Assembly (NCBI RefSeq): GCF_022201045.2
Contig: NC_068557.1
Location: 27,877,501 to 27,941,500 of the forward strand
From: Citrus sinensis
Taxonomy: Eukaryota > Streptophyta > Magnoliopsida > Sapindales > Rutaceae
DNA: 64,000 bases
Reading direction: 5' to 3'
Position 1 is the stretch's first letter. Each line of letters starts with the position of its first letter. Position numbers and translations under genes: made by a program. Shown in pieces: positions 23,554-35,484 of the stretch. The notes below the pieces were generated by a model. The model did not search any database and had not been told where the DNA came from. It saw only the letters and a program-made list of their open reading frames with translations.

Positions 23554-25365
23554 TAGTAGGAAAATAAGGGAAAATATTAATGGTATTTATTTTTTTTCGG
23601 TTAATGTTTATTTAATGGAATCAGTTGTTACCGTGTTGGTTGCCAGTGATGGATGGGGTCAGTGCCATTATTAGTGAGGTGGGCTCACATGCATTTGTCT
23701 GGGACTCTGGGAGCTGATCAATACTCAATAGTGCAATTATTCTTGTTGTATTATTCCCAAACTACCCTTCTATAATTGCTAGAAACAATTTTTTTTTAAT
23801 TTTTTATTACATGAAAATAAAAGCTGTTCTGTACTTTGTCTGCTTGTTCCTAATTTCCGTACCTTCAGTAAGTACCTGTACCCATTCATGGATCCAGTCC
23901 TTTAAATTTTTTGATCAGCATCGTGCGGTGCTTCCATGTCTTTCGCTTTCTGTCTTTTGCTTTGCTGTATTTATACTAAAATTCATAATTATAATTATCT
24001 AATAATTCCTTCGCTATTTGACTTTCTGTACTATCATCTTTCCATTTACGTTTCTTTTTCATCATTTTTAACGTTAAAGGGAAAATGTTTAGAATTTAAG
24101 AGATCCCAAAATTAGACAACTTTGATAATCAGCATCTGAAATTTTGAATTTGTGACAAAATGATTCACATGAGGGATTAGCACTCAAAAATTGTATATAA
24201 AAAGTCAAAAAAGTTTTGAAAATTAAAATAAAAAATCATTAAACGGGCCTCGGCCCATTGAATAAAATAAAGAAAGTTGGTTAGGATATTATCCAATCCA
24301 AGCATGGAGTTGAGGGTACATGACACGTGAATCTGCATTATTTGGGATTTGACAGGCCAGCGACTTATATATAAATTTTCTTATATAAAATTTTAAAATA
24401 CGGAAAAATAAAAAAAATTAAAATCATATGCTTTTAAAATTTAATTTCATAATATTATTAAACTGTATTATTTTTAAAAAAATTTCTGAATTTTAAGATA
24501 TCGAACCAAAAAATTACTAATATCTAGAAACATATATGTGTATATGTATATAATTTAAAATTATTCCATTGTCGCTACCAAATTTGACTTACAAATCCAA
24601 AGACAGCGTTTTGATTGCCGTGTTCAAAAATTAGTCTGGATCTGAAAATTAATAGAAAAATTGAAATTTGTACTCTTTGATCTTTCAATGAGATTATCTA
24701 TATACTTCAAATAATTTGAGTGGCACCTTTCTGCTTCCAATATAATTTGTTTTTATTTAAATTCTAATTAGGCCTAAGATTTAAATGAAGGATGAATAAA
24801 CATATTTATGATATTTTATTTTTTATTTAATTAAACTCCTTCAAATCGTCAATTATAAATTTATCCAAAAAAATCTTATCACATATACATTCATTTGAAA
24901 ATTAAACATAGCACGTCTATAGCATATATATACACACCTACAAGGAAATGCAAAATATTTTAGAAACCCGTTTCTAGATTTCAACTCTCGAATTAAAACG
25001 AATAATTCGTGACAAAAGCTCATTTACAAATCGATGCATTAAAGCAATCAAAGCTGTAGCCACAACCCCACATCCCACAAGGCAAATCTTGCCTGAAATC
25101 TCCCTCCAATCTATTTTCAACATTGAGTAAAAGCTCGTTTAATCCATATATTTTGAAATTAATGTCTGTTTAATCCTTATATTTTCAAAAATACCTCAAA
25201 CCATCAGGATAACAGATAGCTGAAAGCTCTAAAGAGTCAATTTTATATTCTCTAATTGAAAGCGAAAGCATTGTTCAACAAAAACTACATCACCTTACTG
25301 CTCAATACGGCTGCATAAAATACATTCATAGCGACCCAAAGAAGTAAAAAAACAGGGAAAAAAAA
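22694..25365. other. HERK2-like promoter side and intergenic region
   Basis: It contains the probable HERK2 5' UTR (to about 23160) and an ATT microsatellite (23488-23553). The rest is AT-rich DNA without coding or structural signals that I can support. Confidence 0.4.
23488..23553. repeat. (ATT)n microsatellite
   Basis: About 22 uninterrupted ATT units. Confidence 0.95.
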
Positions 25366-25413
25366 ATTTTGGACCATTTCTCAATTTGTGCGTGTCATCC
25401 TTGCGCAGGGGCC

Positions 25414-25444
<31 letters not shown>

Positions 25445-25469
25445 GTCGCACGGGTTTATTTCAAGGGAT
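25366..25469 (-). pseudogene. U6 snRNA pseudogene
   Basis: The minus strand from 25444 to 25366 matches plant U6 almost exactly, from AAAATTGGAACGATACAGAG to GGTCCAAAATTTT. The invariant 5' stem-loop (GTCCC-TTCG-GGGAC) is replaced by unrelated or badly decayed sequence (25445-25469), and CGAGAAA reads TGAGAAA. No USE (RTCCCACATCG) or TATA box is seen at the expected distance upstream, so it is judged non-functional. An intact U6 gene lies at 58442. Confidence 0.85.
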
Positions 25470-26423
25470 TTTAATTTATGTTCCTTTTTTCATAAATATT
25501 TCATTGAAGATTTTCCCACAAAAAGTTGGGACTTTTTGCATAAAAGGTCCTTGCTTCAACCCTTTTATGGAGGGAGAAAAATAATAATAACAGTCATTCA
25601 TACCAGAGTGTTTATATAAGGACAATCTGCAAATAAATTTTCTTTTAGTAACTGCTAGAACTTTATGAAGAAATAAATATACATTACATGATTACGGACA
25701 GCAAAGGCTATATATATATATATATATATATAAAGGGCTGATAGAACTGACAAATACCAAAGCTAACTGTGGTTCACTGTGAATAAAATATGACATTTAT
25801 CCTAGACTTATAAATATTTATAAGACTATACACCTAATAAACAGAGCAACTTAAAAAAAAAAAAAGAGTAAAGTGAAAGAAACAAGGAGACTGACTACGA
25901 GCAATCTTATGCCACAAAAACCAAGCCCCCCAACCTGCTCTGCAATTCGTAGCCTTTTTTCTTCTGTGCCCTTTTTCCTTCTGTGCGGAACAAAAAACTG
26001 ATATTGCCAATGCAATAACCGTAACTCTGAATCAACTCTGCAAAATATTATTTTCAACTGAAGCTGTTTCCACAGGGAAATAAATGTGCTTGGAGTAATC
26101 CCACCCCAAAACGTCAAAGTCACAAAATATGAGGCAGCAGGACCAAAAAGAAACAATGCAGAGCTTCCACCTGTTTAATGAAACAAAAACATCGAGGAGA
26201 TTAAGACTGAACCTTGTTGAAGATAAGATAATGTTACATCTCTATCTTTTAATACATGTTTTTGTGTGTGCGCGCGCGTGTTAAACTCCAAATTTACAAT
26301 GTGAATACATACATGATTTCCAAATTTCAAATCTGTCCAAACTTCCTCTTGTTCCAGAATCCTGTCCCTCTAAAGTGCAAGATAAGACCACTACTTTTCC
26401 AAACATTACCTTATCAATGTAGA
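25470..26423. other. Spacer and WAP 3' UTR
   Basis: A (TA)n run lies near 25710-25732. The part next to 26423 is the probable 3' UTR of the minus-strand WAP gene. A 101-codon minus frame at 25851-26156 resembles nothing and is taken as UTR. Confidence 0.4.
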
Positions 26424-29400
26424 TCAAGCTACCTTGATAAATTCTCCACTCAATTCTCTTCTAACTAGCCTCAAAATCTCCATGATCTGTTACAAGCAAT
26501 AAGAGAGATTTCATTGAAAATGGAAGTTCATGTTAAAATATTGTGTGGTAGTTGGAGTTTAGCAGTGTAGCTGCAAACAATTATAATCAAACAAATTAAA
26601 TGTCTTTCCACCAACAACTGCATAAAGTTCAAAGTAGCCAGTTTATATGATGTCTGAGACTGGAAAGCAATTTTTTTTTCTTCAGCCTCTGTAACAAGTA
26701 TGTCACCGGAAGAAAGATGCACTGATATGCTCATGCATCTCCCATGCAACCCAAGGATAAATCGAAAGACTAAATGACAGAAAACTTCAGACAAAAGATA
26801 AACAAGACATCATCTTTTTGTGAAGTTGTGTTTATATCTTCCCTTAAACATTTGGCAGCCATGATTTTAAACAATGTTTTGAACTGAATAAACCTCTAAA
26901 GTCTTTTTCCCTTGAATGGTGTTTGATAGCACGACATGACATCATTGAAACTGAATTCAGAAACATTAAAGTTGCAGAAACAATAGAAGAAAAAGAAACT
27001 CACTCCAGGATAATGTTGCAATACTGAAGAATAATGATCAAGTGCTATATAAATTTTCTCAAGAAGGCCTGATAGTGTATCCACCTCATCCCCTAGGAGA
27101 TCAACCTGAAATCAAAGGAACCAGTGAGAAAAGATAGTACAGTACGCTACAAAAAGCAATTCTCAAGACATATTAGGAAGAAAAATGAATAAATGCACAT
27201 AACGTACAGTCTACTCTACTACTATTTACTTATTTATAACTGATGTGCAGCCTTTAGTTCTAATCTTAAGCAAAGTTTCTGTTGAAATTCATTCCATGTT
27301 CATCAAAACTCAACAGAAGATTTTAACAATGTACTTTTCAAAGTCAAACTAACTTCAGTATACCACAGAGATAACGGGTAAATTTTTAGTTTTTTGCTGT
27401 GGATGCCCTAACGGTATGCTGAAATTTTTTTTTTTTTTTTTGGCGGTATCATAGACATTATATCAAAAGGAGAAAATGAAAAGAAAAGAATAATGCAGGC
27501 AGCAACCAGCTACTATTATGTCATCATCATGAGTTACATATATTTACTAACTAATTTGTTACCCGAATTCCATTAACAATGATGACCTTAACAGAAATTG
27601 GAATAATTAGTAAATGGGCCATGCTACACGAGTAGCCAATCTAATTTCAATTCCATCTAATGATCCAACATGTTCCGTTCATTCACTGGCAAGCCATATT
27701 TCCAAGTCTTATTATGACCACTGAAAGAGTTGAGTCGACTCTATTATGTTCCTTAAATCTAGCATCAGTTCCACATGCTTGTACAAGTCATATTCTCCTT
27801 CCCTTTCTCAAAGTCCCTTAGACGTTATAATCAAATCAGTAAATGGATCGATCAAAGACTTTCAAAATCCAATCATTACACCCAAAAGGAATAGCACTAA
27901 CCAAACAACCTAGATTCAACTGTGAAAAAATTGCAATGCAAAATCCTTTCAAGAAATTATAAAATTCAACTATAATACTATCAACTCTGCATGTTATACA
28001 TCTCCAAACCAATGCACAATCAGCAACAGATATAGCCTCACAACTCTATAGAAAATAATAAATTAAACAGCCAGGAATCCACATTAAACATGTCTACATG
28101 CTTCACTTTCACTTCTGACAAATGTGAACTTTTCCACATACCTCAGCTTCAGCCTTTTGAAGATCAGAACACCTCCTTTCAAGCTTTTGCTTGTAGCTCA
28201 ACCCTGTTCTTGTAATAACATTAGCTTTGAGGATAAGACGTTTTGATTGAGAACTCAAACTGTCCAATCTGAAAACAATGCCACATGCATATTAAAAAAC
28301 TCATTAAAAGTTTATTTCAAGAATCATAGCTGACTGCTTGCATATGGAATTACAATTCACAAAAGAACTTGACACCGAAGATTGTAGAAAATTAAGTTCA
28401 ATTACAGATCTATAAACAGAGACAATAAAACATAATGACCAAGTAAGTACCTGAAGTTACATCTCTCAATATCCGCCACCGCTCTACATTCAAAATCAGC
28501 AACTGTTTTCGATAACCCCTGGATAAAAATGACTAGCAACTGCACTTGCTTCCTTGTCTCTTCATTAGTGTCCCTTAACTCTTTCATAGCCAATTCAAGC
28601 TTCTGCTTCAGGTCATGGACCTCCAACTTATATTGTTCAATTTGCTCCAATGCATCCGTCAAGTTACCCTTCAAATCATTGAATTCTTTACTGCTCTTTG
28701 AAATTAATATCTGCTGCCGACTTGTCTCATCTCTTAAATGACTGAGCTCTTGAGAAAGTGACTTAGATAGATCCTTCTCTTCCAACAAGGTCGCAACTGC
28801 TTCACTCACTAAGTTTTCCTTTTCTTCCACCAAAGATGACAACAAGCGTGTCTCTTGCTTTAATTTTTCCTTCTCTGCGACCTCCAATCTTCGAAGTTCT
28901 GTTTCCATAAAATATTTCTGGTTCAATTCATTGAGTTTCACCTCAGCTTCCTTCAAGGCTTCTCTGAATATCACTTCGTAAAGGTCTTGCATAATAACAG
29001 ATTCCATATCACAATCTTTAAATGCACACGTGCTGCCAGGTGTAGCATTGTGAGCAGCATCGCTAAATATAATTCCATAAACTTCTTGCATAAGTTCATA
29101 TTCTAAATCTGACTTTTCACTGACACTTTTTATAGAGTCCACGGCCTCCCTGAGAAGGCATTTATATACACCTTCACTAATTGAAGCTTCAATATTTGCA
29201 TCATCCAGAGCACCCTGAAGATTTCCAATTCTCTTTACCAAGTTTTCCTCAGCCAAAGGTGTAGCATTGTGTGCAGCATCGCTGAATATAATTTCATAAA
29301 CTTCTTGCATAAGTTCATATTCCAAATCTGACTTTTTACTGACACTTTTTATAAAATCCACAGCCTCCCCGAGAAGGCACTTATATACACCTTCAGTAAT

Positions 29401-30969
29401 TGAAGCTTCAATATGTGCATCATCCAGAGCACCCTGAAGATTTCCAATTCTCTTTACCAAGTTTTCCTCAGTCAAAGAGCGCTGTAACATTATCTCTGCA
29501 GTATCAGAAACTTTCAAAGAGAGGCGTTTAACTTCATTTTTCTTATCAGTAAGCAAGCTCCTCAGTTGACGATTTTCCAAAAGAAGGGACTCCAATCTGT
29601 CCTTGAAATTACAAAGGCCCTCAGCATTCTCACTAAAAGCAGGCAACTTTTCATTTTCCACAAGAATATCATCCAATTTTGAGAGTACCTCTGGGATCTT
29701 TTTCCTCAAAATATCAAACTCTTTATCCTTCTTAATTGGCAAAGAAGACCCTCTTTCTTTCAAGTATTCCCGCTTGAGAGCGAAAAGATCCTCAGTCATC
29801 TCTGTCACTTTGAGTTCATGGATTCTCTTCATTTTAGTCATCTCAGCCTTAAAATGATTCACCAATTCCTCCTTTGACATGTGTTTCAGATTAGAGTCCA
29901 AATTCTCTGACATAACAATTATTGATTCATCGTGTTTCCCATTTCCCTCTGAAGGAGAAGTTGATACCCCCACATGATTGCTCGAAGTCTTCCGGTGTAA
30001 ATGATCAGTCCACTTATTAGTGTCCCATTCCTCACCCATTTCAATTGACCCGTGAGAAGTTAAATGTCCAATTTCAGAAACAGATAATGATTTGGAAATG
30101 GCATTTAATTCCTCGCGTAAGCTTGAAATCTCTTTGATCTTCCCGAGCCAATTTAAACTCTCATTATCATAAAACTGTGCACTTTGATCGCACAATCTTT
30201 CTTCAAACTCTTCTTTAAGACTTCGAAAGCAGTTCATGATCACCATATCTTCAATTTCTCCTTGAAACTCCTTCTCTTGCTGCCATTGACAGAGTGATGC
30301 CTTTGACAGGTAAACCGTGTTATCCGCACAGTTGAATATGGTGTCTAACGTAGTTCTCAAGGAATCAAGTGCTTTATCCACATCCATCCATCTTATGTCA
30401 GACACCTTGTCTTGTAGAATGCCACCCAACCCAACCATCTCAGAGCCCGAACCTATCCTCCTAAGGGAAGAGCATCCTTTTATGCGGTCAATTTCTTTTC
30501 TAAGATTCTTCAACTGTTCTTTAGCTACATTTTTAAGGCCTCCCACAGATTCTCCAATCTTGTCGTAATCAGATAAACTTGAATATGATCCATGTTTTAC
30601 ACTTCCTGACTCATGCTTCATGACCAGAGACTGAAAGGGTTCACTTTCTTCTGCACCCACATGGTAAAGATGCAATGATTCCCTCAATCTAACCAACTCA
30701 AGTTCTTTCTCGGCAATCTTCTCAGCTGCCTCCTGTTCAATTGCATTCACCATGCCTTTGATGACTGAATCACTAACCATCCTTGAAATAGTTAAACGGT
30801 CATTGATATCATCCCAATATGAATCAAAATCCTCTACTAAATTCGCCGGATTTTCATTCTCTTCGACATTATTGTCAATCATCACTGACTCATCACCAAC
30901 CGCACAGACACTCCCATTTACAACTCCACACGACCCCTCCAAAGCCGTAGGACTAACCTCCATAGACAT
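26424..30969 (-). CDS. WPP domain-associated protein (long coiled-coil), WAP/At2g34730 type
   Basis: Four exons, 28451-30969, 28142-28268, 27004-27105 and 26424-26486, join in frame into 936 aa starting [12 protein letters not shown]. The N-terminal ~100 residues match the WAP family ([20 protein letters not shown]), and most of the rest is predicted coiled coil rich in Leu, Glu and Lys heptads. The end ([20 protein letters not shown], then [15 protein letters not shown]) is the conserved C-terminus. Tomato WAP binds WPP-domain proteins such as MAF1 and is linked to the Golgi and nuclear envelope (family knowledge). Residues ~498-570 are duplicated in tandem as ~571-643 (219 bp, DNA 29041-29478), with several substitutions between copies. 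A 5' UTR intron is likely (acceptor near 31012). Confidence 0.93.
29041..29478 (-). repeat. Tandem 219-bp in-frame duplication within WAP
   Basis: Two copies of 73 codons (29260-29478 then 29041-29259 in reading order), each running from [18 protein letters not shown] to SDAAHNATP. The period is exactly 219 bp, so the frame and, to a rough heptad count, the coiled coil are kept. Confidence 0.92.
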
Positions 30970-32094
30970 TGGAAAATACTAAAATACACCACCAAATCCT
31001 TCAGCAACACTGCAAAAGAAATCGCACAATCAATTTTACTCAATTTGAGTTTCATTAATCACACCCAACAAAAAAAAAACTTTAAAAATATAAAAAGAGG
31101 CCTGGAAACTGATGAAGATACACTAAAATATCAAATAATATAAAAAAGCAAAATTTAATGTACTTTCAGCGTTCAGTGACAAGTGCAAAAGTTTTAGCTT
31201 ACAAGCTAAACTGAAGAATCTGAAAATTGGAACCCCGAAGCCACGCTCTCAAAAACAAAATTACTAAAATTTAAGCTTAATTATTATACCAGTAATCTAC
31301 AATTAACTTCAAAATACAAAACAAAAAGCAGAATCAAGAGCCACCATTTGAAAAAGCAAAGCAAGATGACTTACAAGTAAAGAAGATTTAGTTCATCATC
31401 AGTGGAAACTTAAAACGGTCAAAAAGAGTGTTTGAAAATCCCAAGAAGAAGCCGTTGAAAATTCAAAAAGCTGCTCTGTCTTCCTCCATTTTACTCTCGG
31501 GACACTCTTGTCTCTTTGGTGTTCTCTTTCTTTCTTTTGGTGTTATTAGGGTTTTTCTAAAGGGAAGATAGAGTAGGAAAAATGCGAAATTGTCTTGTGG
31601 AATTGGTGAGCTCCGAGCGGGAGGGAGTTAGTAACCGAAACTTAACCCTCGTCTTTTCGTTTAATTACGTAAAATGCCCCTCTGTTTGCGCCTTTTAGGC
31701 TTTCTAACTTTTCCAAGTGTGACGTATATATTTGTCTCTGCTTTGCTCTAACTTACTTACAGACAGTCCCTTCAAATTAATGTAAAAAATTATAACAAGT
31801 TATGGAATTCGTATGATTTTTTAAGAGGTTGTAAATTACCTTAACAAAATCCTTATTTTTATAACATTATAATGATGTAGATGGTGAAGGAGTAAGAATA
31901 AAACAATCAAAGACTCAAATAATCAATTAGAAATGTGTGTGATGATTTTGGATGCATCATCTTTATTTGTTTATTCTAATTTGCTTTAGTTTCAAAATGT
32001 AGAATTTTTATAATAATATAGTCTTATATCATGATTAATTTTTTTTATTCTTGGTGACATAATGATGATTGATGATTATCATGCTTTTGCCAAT
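30970..32094. other. WAP 5' UTR, promoter side and spacer
   Basis: A probable untranslated exon lies near 31380-31560 (minus strand), joined to the acceptor near 31012. The remainder is AT-rich with no feature seen. Confidence 0.35.
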
Positions 32095-32452
32095 ACAATT
32101 AACTACAAATTCAATCTTAAGTCTTAACTAATATGTTTTGACGTTGTTCGTAAGGTAGGTGAATGGCTTTTTGTTTAAGAGGAGAGAGAAGAAGACAATA
32201 TTGCAATAAAAAATAAATTAAGTTGCAATTGTTTCCAATTTATTGATAAATCTTTTAATTTAAAACGACAACAATAATAATGAAAACGGGTAGAATCATA
32301 AGATAAATGGACAAAACTTCAACTCGAACACTGTTTCTGGTTTTTGGGCTAACAAAATAATATTATATATTCCACTCACTTTCTTTTTACGAACTTTATA
32401 GTCAAAAGCATGCATTTGCTTTTTTAGTTTTATTTTTTCACTTTTACTTTTA

Positions 32453-33044
32453 TGGTGTATTTATTTGATGGTTTAGTAAATGAGAATAAAGGAATGAGAA
32501 TGGATTTCGTGTTTACTTGATAAAATATAATTTGAGAATGAGAATCTCATTCTCACGAGGGTTTGGGAATAAGGATTTACATTCCCTATAATTTTTTTAT
32601 ATTTCTCAAATCACAATTAATTTTATTATTTTAAATGCTATTATTATTATTATTAAATTTTAATAAATTTATCATTTTATTTATTATTAATTATTATTGT
32701 TATTATTTTTATTAACATTATCATTATTAACATTTTATTTTTATTAACATTATCATTATTAACATTTTATTTTTAATTAATATCATTTTCATAATAATAT
32801 TTATACATGTATCTAGTTAATGAAAATTACATTAGTAATTACTATGGGCATTTTGGTAAATTGATTCTCATTCCTATTTATTTTGCCAAGTAAACACATC
32901 AATAGCATTCCACCACATTTCCATTCTCATTTATTTTTACCAAATAAACATTGGAATCTCATTTCCATTCCTCATTCTCATTTAAGCTCTTTCTCATTTC
33001 GAGCTCATTCACATTCCACCCCATTCTATGAAGTAAACCAACCA
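32453..33044. mobile_element. Non-autonomous DNA transposon, PIF/Harbinger-like candidate, 592 bp
   Basis: The ends form a weak inverted repeat (TGGTGTATTTATTTGAT against TGGTTGGTTTACTTCAT), with inner GAATGAGAATGG-type repeats at both sides. The same site in block copy 2 (near 35855-35865) lacks it, which proves insertion. The 3-bp flanks are TTA and ATA, so the family call is tentative. It contains a 33-bp tandem duplication near 32700-32770 and no coding capacity. Confidence 0.65.
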
Positions 33045-33363
33045 ATAGTACTATGTTGAAATTGTTAAGGTATCCTATGCTTTGGCGTTGGCAATGAGTG
33101 AGGAAGACAAATTACTTTCCATGCAATAAAGTGCTTGATAATTTAAAAAGAAAATAGTGATTGATAAATTCGTCTAATTAAAAAATAAAATTTATGTTTT
33201 TGAGATTCAATAATGCACTACATATATTGAAGTTTGAAGATGTTAAAAAACTTAAAAAAAGATTATTCATCTTCTGAAATAAAATAATTACGGCTTAAAG
33301 AAAATGTCATTCAAAGAAAATCCTCTCAAATAAAGGCAGGTTGTGTAAATGATGGAATGGGCC

Positions 33364-34241
33364 TAGGGATGGCAATTGTACTCGCAAACCCACAAACCCG
33401 TCCAAACCCATCCGCCAAAACCTGCCCGTTGCGGGTAATTTTACCCGTTGCGGGCGGGTTTAGTATTATAAATTAAAACCCGCACATGGATGCGGGTGGG
33501 TTTGGTATTAACCTTATATCCGGTGGATACCCGCATGGATATCCACCAAACCCGCAATATTTTTTTCAAATATTTTTAATTTAATTTAAATCTAAAAATG
33601 TATAAAGAAAATAATGTCATTAATTAAATTACAAAATACCCAAAGGCTCAAAGTTGTGCATGTGTGTATGTGGCCTATATCCTATTCTAAAGTCATAATC
33701 TAAAGAAAACTAAAGTCATTTTCCTTCAAATTAGCATTTGAAAATATTAATCTTAATTATTATTATAGGCATTGTGTTGGATGGGTGTTTATGGTGGTGA
33801 ATGAAATGACTATCTTCTCTTGGAGCTTGTTTTAAATGATAATATGAAATATAATTATTATTTTTAGATACTAGTTTGTGTTTTTTAAATGGATTTTTGT
33901 AATTTATACTTAAATTTGAGAATTTGTGTTGAATTGATGTGGAAATTTTAATTTTTCATTTACATTGTTTAAATATAAAATTGAGTATGTTAATATGGAA
34001 TTTGAGGTTATTATTATAAATTTATATATTAAACATTTGTGATTTTAAATACGGAAACCCGCAAAAAATCCGCCGGATACCATTGCGGGTTTGGTAATTG
34101 TTAAAACCCGCTGCGGGTGGGTTTTTGTAAAAAAATTAAAACCCGCTGCGGGTTGCGGGTGGGTTTGGTAATTTAAATTTTGTGCGGGTTTGGGTTTGGT
34201 AATGGCAAACCCGCTGCAGGCGGTGCCCATTGCCATCCCTA
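33364..34241. mobile_element. hAT-like MITE with TAGGGATGGCAA ends, 878 bp
   Basis: It begins TAGGGATGGCAAT and ends ATTGCCATCCCTA. The flanks AATGGGCC (33356-33363) and AATGGGTC (34242-34249) form an 8-bp target duplication with one mismatch. Block copy 2 shows the empty site (AATGGGCC running on to TTGTGATTC near 36198). Both subterminal regions are rich in CGGGT/ACCCG units, and the middle is AT-rich and non-coding. Confidence 0.93.
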
Positions 34242-34975
34242 AATGGGTCTAGTGATTCACAATTATTGCGACATATGAAGCCCACTCTAAATTTGAAAAG
34301 CCAATCACAAATAATATATATCCCTCTCTCTGTCACATACAATTTCCACCTACAAAATCATTTTTCCGAGATCATATGCAGTGAAATTAAATATATATTT
34401 TATTATTTCCTTTTTAAATGTTTGGATGGAAATGAGAAACTCAATCTACTACCCACTAACCACTGACTTTATTATTATTTAAACTTGAGTGATTGCCGAC
34501 TCAAAATACATTTATAGACAACTAACAATCTTAATTAATTTTTATCCATTTTAAGTTTTGTCACGAATACAGCTGATATATATGAAGTTATATAAAGATT
34601 GATTTAAGTCGCTCATATTTTTATTAGGTTGTTATAGATAAGAATGTATACGTAAATAAATTTCAACCAATAATATTTGAAATCTCAAAAATTGAGTCCT
34701 ATCTACCATTATCACTAATTGAATAATGAATTTCATAACTTATAATATTATCGTTCTATCGTTCAATGAATGACTAACGCATCAATTGAGACTTAAATGT
34801 TAAAATTCACTGCATTACTCAAATCTCAACTACACTCATATGTGGCACATTACCTTTATGAAGATTTAAATCGTTATTTTCTCACTTTTTTATAATTGAA
34901 GATTAATAGGCAACAATAATAACATAGGAATCAAGTAACCTTAGTTATCGGTGGGGTTCAATAGACGATTTCATC

Positions 34976-35484
34976 GTCACGCAGCTTCGATTCCGATTTG
35001 CAGCTTCAGTTTCAATTTATTTATTTTTATTAATGCAATTATTACTGTTATTTATTTCTATTTTAATTATTATTACTACCACCAAAGTACAATAATTGAT
35101 AAAAGTCATTTTAATAGATTATAAGATTGTAAGACAAACCAGGACGGTGGCCCAAACAAAGAAACTTTAATTCATAGAGGAAGGATGAACGGAAAATTAG
35201 GGTAGTGGGCCAAACAAAGTAAAGAAAAGCTAATTGTAATGGCCTGTGATAAAGATGGGCAATGGCTACATTTCATTTCTTAGAACAAAATTAAAGAATC
35301 TTGATAAAGTAGAATGTCCAAGTCCCAACCAAACACATAAACCAATTGTTTATTCAGCAATCCTGTGGATAATTATCATGCAGTGCTGTTCCTTTCTTTC
35401 ATTTTCATTTTTTGGAGTCTTGTCTATCTTTGCCTTTTGGTATGTCTAATCCTAAATAATAAGCTTAGTATGGGAATTGTCAAA
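34976..35484. other. Spacer between upstream block copies 1 and 2
   Basis: No gene is seen where the other block copies lead to a MAGL coding region. There is a short internal repeat (GTGGGCCAAACAAAG and a near copy around 35150 and 35205). Confidence 0.4.

Larger units (their letters stand above)
32095..34975 (+). repeat. Copy 1 of the triplicated MAGL upstream block, gene lost
   Basis: Stretches such as TTGCAATTGTTTCCAATTT, TTTTTGAGATTCAATAATGCA and CACAATTATTGCG occur in the same order here, at 35485-36945 and (from the second motif on) at 39632-40555. In copies 2 and 3 this block leads to a MAGL gene. Here no gene follows. Two transposons sit in it (32453-33044 and 33364-34241). Copies 2 and 3 show the uninterrupted sites. 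Confidence 0.85.

Noticed and set aside
25851-26156. 101-codon minus-strand frame downstream of WAP
   Set aside because: WAP already ends at a family-like C-terminus. Joining this region through the GT at 26430 gives a short unrelated tail.
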